Of a stretch of DNA of 64,000 bases, positions 58,895 through 64,000 are shown piece by piece. Below the pieces are notes generated by a model. It was given only the letters and a program-made list of their open reading frames with translations, had not been told where the DNA came from and searched no databases. The stretch covers positions 1-64,000 of the forward strand of contig JBKJNB010000072.1 of assembly GCA_046595995.1 (NCBI GenBank). The letters are read 5' to 3'. Source of the DNA: JAWXBR01 sp046595995. GTDB taxonomy: Bacteria > Bacteroidota > Ignavibacteria > Kapaibacteriales > Kapaibacteriaceae. The position numbers and the translations under genes were made by a program. How positions within the stretch are numbered: position 1 is the stretch's first letter; each line of letters starts with the position of its first letter.

Positions 58895-60226
58895 TCAAAT
58901 TACACCACGAGCCTTCAACTCCAAATACAGGTTTACCGTAGCGAGGCTCAGGTCGTTGGGTGGGGTGAGCACCGCATAGATGCCGTGACGTCGAAGCTCG
59001 GCGACGATTTCTCTCTTTTGCATTGCGAATGTGGCGGCAATGGTGCGGAGGTATACACCCTCGAGACGTTTGGGTTCGTCGTTGATCATGGTCTTGAGTT
59101 CTGTGTTCTCGAAGACGACAACAACGACAACATGCTGATGTGCAAGTAGACGAAGGATTCGTAACCTTCGACGCATGCCGTTCAACGACTCCATATTGGT
59201 GTAAATCATAAGGAGGCTGCGCTGTCGAACAGTTCTTCGAACCATAGAATAGAGGTGCTCGTCGTCAGATTCAGCATAGCCCGTCTGCACGCCATACAAC
59301 GCTTCATTCAACAAGGCTCGTTGCCCCGTACGTACATCTGCTGGTACGATAATGCCAGGTTTCATTCCATATGTGATGAGTCCAGCGCGGTCATGCTTCT
59401 TTAATACCACATTCGAAAAAGCAAGCGCGGCGTTGACGGAATGGTCGAGAAGAGTGAGGCCTTCGAAGGGCATCTTCATCACACGTCCTAAATCCAGGAC
59501 GCTATAGATATCCTGCGACCGTTCGTCCTGAAACAGGTTTACCATTGGCGTTGCAGTGCGCGCCGTTGCTTTCCAGTTCATTGTTCGCACATCGTCACCA
59601 GCTACATACTGCTTTATCTTTTCAAACTCTGTGGTATGCCCTAGTCGACGCAGCTTTCGCACGCCATATCGGAAGGATTGCTGCGAAAACGCAAGCAACT
59701 CTGTGCGGCGCATGTTTATCACTGAGGGATACACGCTGACGTTTGCCCCCCTCTCGAATACAACACGGCGCTCGAGTAGTGCCAACCGCGTGTGCACGTA
59801 CACGTTCAAAGCGCCGAATGCATACACACCGCGGCGCGTAGGTCGTACTGCGTAACTCACTACACTTGGAATGCCCGGACGCAGTGTGGCTGAGAATTCA
59901 ATGTCTCGCATCTGGAACTGGATGGGCAACTCATCGATGATTGTCACCGCCCACGTCGCCGCACTATGGTTGTCGAGGTGAATGTGTACATCATTCTCAT
60001 CGCCGTTTGAGAAGTGCGACGGCATTTCTCGTCGAGCCTCGATGTGCATTGCCCTGCTCAGCAGCATGAAGGCGTCTGCAACAACAAGCGCGACCAATGT
60101 GAGGATGCCTAGCTGAGCGAAGTAGACGAATACGTCAATCCAGATGCCCAGCAATGCACACACCGCCAGGCCAATCATCGTAATGATTAGCGATCGCCGA
60201 ATATGCAAAGAGAGCAAGCGCTTCAT
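58895..60226 (-). CDS. DUF58-domain membrane protein
   Basis: A 443-residue protein with two N-terminal membrane segments (about 13-55) and a large DUF58 region: EKIKQYVAGDDVRTMNWKATARTATPMVNLFQDERSQDIYSVLDLGRVM, followed by a von Willebrand-like fold segment (RQRSLLMIYTNMESLNGMRRRLRILRLLAHQHVVVVVVF). DUF58 proteins pair with MoxR ATPases, probably in folding or metal insertion. It overlaps moxR by 4 bases. In this operon it accompanies DUF4350 and DUF4129 proteins, a conserved Bacteroidota grouping of unresolved function. Confidence 0.92.
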   Translation of the reverse strand: MKRLLSLHIRRSLIITMIGLAVCALLGIWIDVFVYFAQLGILTLVALVVADAFMLLSRAMHIEARREMPSHFSNGDENDVHIHLDNHSAATWAVTIIDELPIQFQMRDIEFSATLRPGIPSVVSYAVRPTRRGVYAFGALNVYVHTRLALLERRVVFERGANVSVYPSVINMRRTELLAFSQQSFRYGVRKLRRLGHTTEFEKIKQYVAGDDVRTMNWKATARTATPMVNLFQDERSQDIYSVLDLGRVMKMPFEGLTLLDHSVNAALAFSNVVLKKHDRAGLITYGMKPGIIVPADVRTGQRALLNEALYGVQTGYAESDDEHLYSMVRRTVRQRSLLMIYTNMESLNGMRRRLRILRLLAHQHVVVVVVFENTELKTMINDEPKRLEGVYLRTIAATFAMQKREIVAELRRHGIYAVLTPPNDLSLATVNLYLELKARGVI

Positions 60227-61185
60227 CGGGGTACGTCTATGCTTCGCAGAATATCTTTAATCATATCATCGGGCGTTAGCCCTTCTAGCTCCTTCTCTGG
60301 CACAAGCTGAATGCGGTGGCGTAGTACCGGATAGGCCACGTGCTGAATGTCGTCGGGTATTACGTAGTCGCGGCCCTGCAACACCGCAATCGCCTTAGCG
60401 CCCTGCAGAATACCAATAGAGGCGCGTGGCGATGCAGCGAGATAGATCATTGCATTGGTACGTGTTGCATGTACGATGCGAGCGATGTAAGCCAGCAGAT
60501 TTTCTTCTACGACAACTTCATGAACAAGTGCTCGGTAGGCATTGATCTGATCTGCTGTAAGCACAGGTTTTATTGAATCGAGCGGCGTCGTACCACGACG
60601 TGTGTGATGACGTCGCAGAATTTCTTCTTCGTCCGCAAGCGTGGGATAATCAACGCGCACCTTGAACAGAAATCTGTCTAGTTGCGCCTCGGGCAATCTG
60701 TACGTGCCCTCCTGCTCTATCGGATTTTGTGTTGCAAGCACCATAAAGGGGCTTGGGAGAGGGTGCCGCACGCCGTCCATGCTAACCTGACGTTCCTCCA
60801 TCACTTCGAACAGCGCTGCCTGAGTCTTCGCAGGTGCGCGATTTATTTCGTCGGTGAGTACGATGTGTGCAAACACCGGACCCTTGCGATAGGTAAAGTC
60901 AAGCGACCTCGCATCAAAGACCGACGTACCAAGAATGTCTGCCGGCATTAGATCGGGGGTGAACTGAATGCGGGCAAAAGAACAATCGAGCAGCCGTGCT
61001 ATAAGGCGCGCAGCAAGCGTCTTCGCTACACCAGGTACACCTTCGAGCAGTACGTGCCCTTCGGCGAAGAGCGCCGCAAGAAGGAGTTCCACCATGTCGT
61101 TCTGGCCGACAATAACCGTTGCAATCTGCTCTCGCACAGCGGTTATAGACGCTTGTAGGTTCTGCATGTCTGGACGTGTGTTCAT
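60223..61185 (-). CDS. MoxR-family AAA+ ATPase
   Basis: A 320-residue AAA+ protein of the MoxR family. Walker A is GVPGVAKTLAARLIAR (about 55-70), Walker B is VLTDEINRAPAKTQAALFEVMEERQV, sensor 1 is in VLATQNPIEQEGTYRLPEAQLDRFL, and the C-terminal lid has ASPRASIGILQGAKAIAVLQGRDYVIPDDI. MoxR proteins are chaperone-like and act with a DUF58/VWA partner, here the adjacent gene. Overlaps DUF58 by 4 bases and DUF4350 by 4 bases. Confidence 0.95.
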   Translation of the reverse strand: MNTRPDMQNLQASITAVREQIATVIVGQNDMVELLLAALFAEGHVLLEGVPGVAKTLAARLIARLLDCSFARIQFTPDLMPADILGTSVFDARSLDFTYRKGPVFAHIVLTDEINRAPAKTQAALFEVMEERQVSMDGVRHPLPSPFMVLATQNPIEQEGTYRLPEAQLDRFLFKVRVDYPTLADEEEILRRHHTRRGTTPLDSIKPVLTADQINAYRALVHEVVVEENLLAYIARIVHATRTNAMIYLAASPRASIGILQGAKAIAVLQGRDYVIPDDIQHVAYPVLRHRIQLVPEKELEGLTPDDMIKDILRSIDVPR

Positions 61186-62342
61186 ATTGTGCTCTGCTGC
61201 TGAAACAGCTGTATGTCATTATGAAAAGCGACGATTTCTTCATCACTGAAGTCGAGTCCGCTCTCTGCATGTGAAATGCGCCGAGCGATGTCGTTTATAA
61301 CATTGATATCTGCACCACTTGCGTCACTTATGTTTTGTGCAAGGGTCTGCGCGTCGACGTCGACGCGCAAGCGCAGTCTGTTAACGATGTAATCGCGAAA
61401 GAGTCGCGTGAGTTTGTTAGCCAGGTTTAAGTTGTCGTGCCTACCATAATAGAGGCGTCCGACCGTTGACACAAAATCCAGCGACGTATTTCGCACTGGA
61501 GATAAAACGGGAATTGGACGTTGTCTTCGTCGGCCTGCCATTACGAGGTAGACAACGCCTGTAGCAATGAGTATCCAGTATGCAAGGCTAAGGCCGGGAA
61601 TCGATCCGATTGCCTGATTCACTGTGATGTCAGCCGAGCGCTTGGGCTTGTAGTATTCATCCCACGTTATGGGCTTGTCAGGCAAAGCCGAAAGAATCGC
61701 AATTGGAATATCGCGCTTCGATGTATCAAGGAAAACAACATTCGTCAGCAGATCTGGTGTACCGCAGAGGATAATAGTGCCAGAGCCGAATGAACGCTTC
61801 ATTAGTACAACCGATGTGTCACAGAGCGCAAGAGGATACCAGATGTTCGAGTCGGTTGCCACAAAAGTGTTTGCGTGGTAGAACGTGCCAAGCTCATATG
61901 CATGTACTACGGTTTCGGCATTAAAGCGAATGGAGTCTCGCAGTGGCTGGTGTCGCGTTTTGACGCTAAGCAGTTCAGACAGACTGTCGTCAATTGAATA
62001 CGATGCGATGAAGAGTGTGCTTCCGTTGGACGCCATATCTAGAAGCCTGTCGCGTGAAGCGTCGTCCGGTTCGAAATCGTGCGTGATAATCACATACGAT
62101 TCGACTCGCTTCGATTCATCACTCGCAGGCTCTACCCATAAAGCATTCCGAACAATCTTCAATTCTCCGGAGAACGTTCTCTCCAAGTATTGAGCAGGAA
62201 TCCAGCCGCCGTGCGGATTCTTGTCTGCGGCTTCGTAGGTGTAGTCCCACGAAATCGGCTTCGGTGTAGACAGTTGCATTGCCACAATAATGGCAATGCC
62301 GATCGCCATCCACGTGTACGGACTGCGCAGGAAGGTCCTCAT
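61182..62342 (-). CDS. DUF4350-domain protein
   Basis: A 386-residue protein with an N-terminal membrane segment (SPYTWMAIGIAIIVAMQLS) and a second near residues 255-270 (YWILIATGVVYLVMAGRRRQ), bracketing a soluble DUF4350-type domain: NPHGGWIPAQYLERTF, YVIITHDFEPDDASRDRLLDMASNGSTLFIASYSIDDSLS and FGSGTIILCGTPDLLTNVVFLD. The C-terminal helical part runs RLYYGRHDNLNLANKLTRLFRDYI. It sits between DUF4129 and MoxR in 4-base overlaps. Its role is unresolved; the context implies a MoxR-associated complex. Confidence 0.9.
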   Translation of the reverse strand: MRTFLRSPYTWMAIGIAIIVAMQLSTPKPISWDYTYEAADKNPHGGWIPAQYLERTFSGELKIVRNALWVEPASDESKRVESYVIITHDFEPDDASRDRLLDMASNGSTLFIASYSIDDSLSELLSVKTRHQPLRDSIRFNAETVVHAYELGTFYHANTFVATDSNIWYPLALCDTSVVLMKRSFGSGTIILCGTPDLLTNVVFLDTSKRDIPIAILSALPDKPITWDEYYKPKRSADITVNQAIGSIPGLSLAYWILIATGVVYLVMAGRRRQRPIPVLSPVRNTSLDFVSTVGRLYYGRHDNLNLANKLTRLFRDYIVNRLRLRVDVDAQTLAQNISDASGADINVINDIARRISHAESGLDFSDEEIVAFHNDIQLFQQQSTI

Positions 62343-62965
62343 GATGCGGTGCGTAGAGTTTGTCGCACAGCATCATAGACAGGACGTGCATTGTTGAACG
62401 ACGTCTCATTCACCGGCTCATCGCCGTACCACGTTCGTTCGAAGACACGCACGGCGTCGGCAAACGCAGCGTGCACGGTTGGCTCAGCAACCTCGCGCAG
62501 ATAGTCGCGATTGGTTTTATCCTTTTTCCACACAATGCTTCCTGCGCTCTGCAAATCCTGTAGCGATCGCAAATACAAGTATCGAATAGCAGAACGCCAT
62601 CGTTGCGCCGCGACCTCTTGGCCGATAATGCGATCCATGTCATTTTCAGCGATGTCTTCAACATCAAGTGCAGAGCCCCTTACTGCAAGATTTTTCTGCC
62701 GTAAAAGACGCTTTCCATTTTTTAGCCAGACGAAGACAATGCCAATTACGAGAAGGCCTAACACGCCCCATAACAAACCGTCGATTGCAGGCGCATTTTT
62801 CTCGGCTGTCTCACCAAGGAGTGACAAGAACCAGCGCACGAAGCGATCCCAAAGTGACTCTGGTCGAAACGTCGAAGCATATGCGAATGCCTTTTCATGC
62901 GCCAGGCTGTCAAGCCAGACGCGCGGAACAGGATCGATGGTTACTATCGTTGTGTCGGCAATCAA
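62339..62965 (-). CDS. DUF4129-domain protein
   Basis: A 208-residue membrane protein: an N-terminal exported part (PVPRVWLDSLAHEKAFAYASTF, then WDRFVRWFLSLLG), one membrane span (LLWGVLGLLVIGIVFVWL, about 84-101), and a cytoplasmic DUF4129 domain with RSAIRYLYLRSLQDLQSAGSIVWKKDKTNRDYLREV. This domain accompanies MoxR/DUF58/DUF4350 clusters in Bacteroidota. Four-base overlaps on both sides show it belongs to the same operon. Confidence 0.88.
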   Translation of the reverse strand: MIADTTIVTIDPVPRVWLDSLAHEKAFAYASTFRPESLWDRFVRWFLSLLGETAEKNAPAIDGLLWGVLGLLVIGIVFVWLKNGKRLLRQKNLAVRGSALDVEDIAENDMDRIIGQEVAAQRWRSAIRYLYLRSLQDLQSAGSIVWKKDKTNRDYLREVAEPTVHAAFADAVRVFERTWYGDEPVNETSFNNARPVYDAVRQTLRTAS

Positions 62966-63858
62966 CGATTGTCCGTAGAGAATGCCGACACGTCACCGCC
63001 ACCAATTGCACTTACACGTCCGAGGAGTCCACTGCCTTCAGTACGTTCCACTTCGCGGTAATAGAGCACAACAATTGCAGTTGACGCAAGTGCTGTGATA
63101 CACGTTGTTAGAATGTGTGCCGCTACACGAACAATCGATCCCACAATTTGTAGCCCAATTGTAGTTGCTTCGGATCCTGTGTCTTTAGTCATGACTTCGA
63201 TGAGAAATAGCGCAGAGCCAGGGAGATCGACAACCCACCCTACGAATAGAGCACAGAGGAACATGAGAACGAGGTAGAAAAACGCCCACCACCAGTCGCC
63301 TTTGATGAGTGTTAGGCTACGTTTAATTGAAGCACCGACAGTTAATGACTCTGCGAACTGCGCAACAATCATGATGCTCAGCGCGATGCCGATGTAGATG
63401 CCCGGCACGACAAGGACAACCAAGCCAAGTATCGTGAGCATGGTGCGCGCAAACCACCCAGCAAATGCACGTGTCCAGACGCCCTGCAGTGCGATGCGAA
63501 TCTCTGGTACCGTAGGTAGTCGGTGTAGGCGGTGGTACTCTAAGAAGTAAATCACCACTACCACGCTCGCAACAAGGTCTGCGCAAAAGTCAATGACAAT
63601 TGCCACATAGAACATCCAGAGCGGCACGGTAGAAGATGATTGCCCAAATCCGAATTCCGCAAGAATGGCAGCGTACGGACTCTCGCGCTCGGTGTATTCG
63701 AGCCCGATAGCGGCTAGGACTATTATCGGACCCGCCACAGTTAGCAACAGAATCATTAGCGGCTTGAAAGCATTGCGCATTAGCTCGAACGTTGCGGATA
63801 TCGTCTCTGCGAACGGACGAAGCCTATCCATGGGCACGTACTTGTCATACATCGGCAT
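62962..63858 (-). CDS. Multi-pass membrane protein of unknown function
   Basis: About 298 residues from the ATG at 63858, with six or so membrane spans: LMILLLTVAGPIIVLAAIG, LWMFYVAIVIDFCADLVASVVVVIYFL, FARTMLTILGLVVLVVPGIYIGIAL, WWAFFYLVLMFLCALFVGWVV and TTCITALASTAIVVLYYREVERTEG. The family resembles DUF7847 or GPDPase_memb-type membrane proteins that appear beside stage II sporulation M-like genes, but I give no firm assignment. It overlaps the preceding SpoIIM-like gene by 14 bases and DUF4129 by 4 bases. Confidence 0.72.
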   Translation of the reverse strand: MPMYDKYVPMDRLRPFAETISATFELMRNAFKPLMILLLTVAGPIIVLAAIGLEYTERESPYAAILAEFGFGQSSSTVPLWMFYVAIVIDFCADLVASVVVVIYFLEYHRLHRLPTVPEIRIALQGVWTRAFAGWFARTMLTILGLVVLVVPGIYIGIALSIMIVAQFAESLTVGASIKRSLTLIKGDWWWAFFYLVLMFLCALFVGWVVDLPGSALFLIEVMTKDTGSEATTIGLQIVGSIVRVAAHILTTCITALASTAIVVLYYREVERTEGSGLLGRVSAIGGGDVSAFSTDNR

Positions 63859-64000
63859 GCTTTCGTAAAAGTGTTCGAGGAAGAACAAGAACGTACCAGA
63901 CCATGAACGCAAGCGTACCGACGACGATCAGAATATTTACAGGCAACGGCATATCTGTAAGTCGCGTTACGAACGACTCGAACACAGCGGCGATAATGAT
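63845..64000 (-). CDS. C-terminal end of a membrane protein, probably SpoIIM-like (cut by window edge)
   Basis: The frame from base 64000 to the stop at 63845-63847 encodes 51 residues: IIIAAVFESFVTRLTDMPLPVNILIV-type sequence, a membrane span (VNILIVVGTLAFMVWYVLVL) and a basic end (RTLLRKHADV). The AAVFESFVT motif fits the C-terminus of stage II sporulation protein M-type proteins (AAxxEAFxTP), which stand first in Bacteroidota MoxR clusters. It continues beyond the right edge, so its start and length are unknown. Confidence 0.6.
   Translation of the reverse strand: MIIAAVFESFVTRLTDMPLPVNILIVVGTLAFMVWYVLVLPRTLLRKHADV

Noticed and set aside
1..64000. tRNA, rRNA, insertion sequences, phage genes, CRISPR, restriction or defence systems
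   Set aside because: Looked for characteristic sequences and product motifs on both strands and found none; intergenic gaps are mostly too short.

Overview
The window looks like chromosomal DNA of an environmental bacterium of the FCB group (Bacteroidota/Chlorobiota side; a Kapabacteria- or Ignavibacteria-like lineage is my best guess, by inference only). The grounds are: several very large secreted proteins ending in type IX secretion (T9SS) sorting domains, a TonB-dependent receptor with an N-terminal carboxypeptidase-regulatory-like domain, many lipoproteins, a MoxR/DUF58/DUF4350/DUF4129 cluster, and promoter boxes of the form TAnnTTTG, the -7 element known from Bacteroides. I saw no tRNA, rRNA, CRISPR array, insertion sequence or phage gene. 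Nearly all of the sequence is coding; the longest stretch without an intact gene (about 29803-30329) holds a promoter, an unexplained leader and a broken gene.

Layout. 1-2397: rimP-nusA-infB (minus strand) behind a leader with a terminator-like hairpin. 2443-6781: acyl-CoA (glutaryl-CoA-like) dehydrogenase, a small lipoprotein, a DinB-fold protein and the Kup potassium transporter. 6773-12801: a beta-barrel protein, an HtrA/DegP protease, YceI, a Ppx/GppA phosphatase, a 37-residue membrane peptide and an acyltransferase-like membrane protein. 12828-25072: a surface block with a TonB-dependent receptor, a 1331-residue T9SS protein made of duplicated modules, a secreted protein of unknown function and a 1401-residue YCF48/HYDIN-type protein. 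25161-29877: secD-secF-STAS-purA operon. 30046-30291: a probable broken secreted-protein gene. 30319-39447: an eight-gene operon, trmB-aat-OmpA lipoprotein-PBP1A-FAH hydrolase-two lipoproteins-kynurenine monooxygenase. 39440-49619: glycine-rich T9SS protein, LD-carboxypeptidase, BadF-type kinase, DUF3108 protein, CtpA-type protease, and an IgGFc-binding-like surface protein. 49629-54541: phosphatase, SpoU methyltransferase, MqnA, transaldolase, TetR and a second acyltransferase-like protein. 54617-64000: a tightly overlapping minus-strand operon running from a SpoIIM-like fragment through DUF4129, DUF4350, MoxR, DUF58 and CcmB to a phosphoesterase, two outer-membrane-type proteins and a GDPD lipoprotein.

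Biology. The genes point to a Gram-negative cell that exports large surface proteins through SecDF and the T9SS, respires with menaquinone made by the futalosine route (MqnA), and has some amino-acid catabolism (kynurenine monooxygenase, glutaryl-CoA-type dehydrogenase).

The most interesting signals are regulatory. (1) Many first genes lack a Shine-Dalgarno sequence and instead carry a TAnnTTyG box ending only 3-6 nt before the start codon, the layout expected for leaderless mRNAs; this also corrects the trmB and ldcA starts. (2) A symmetric array of four ACGT boxes at 42098-42147 overlaps a promoter. (3) Short tandem duplications sit repeatedly at gene 3' ends and convergent junctions. (4) A hairpin plus T-run lies in the rimP-nusA-infB leader.
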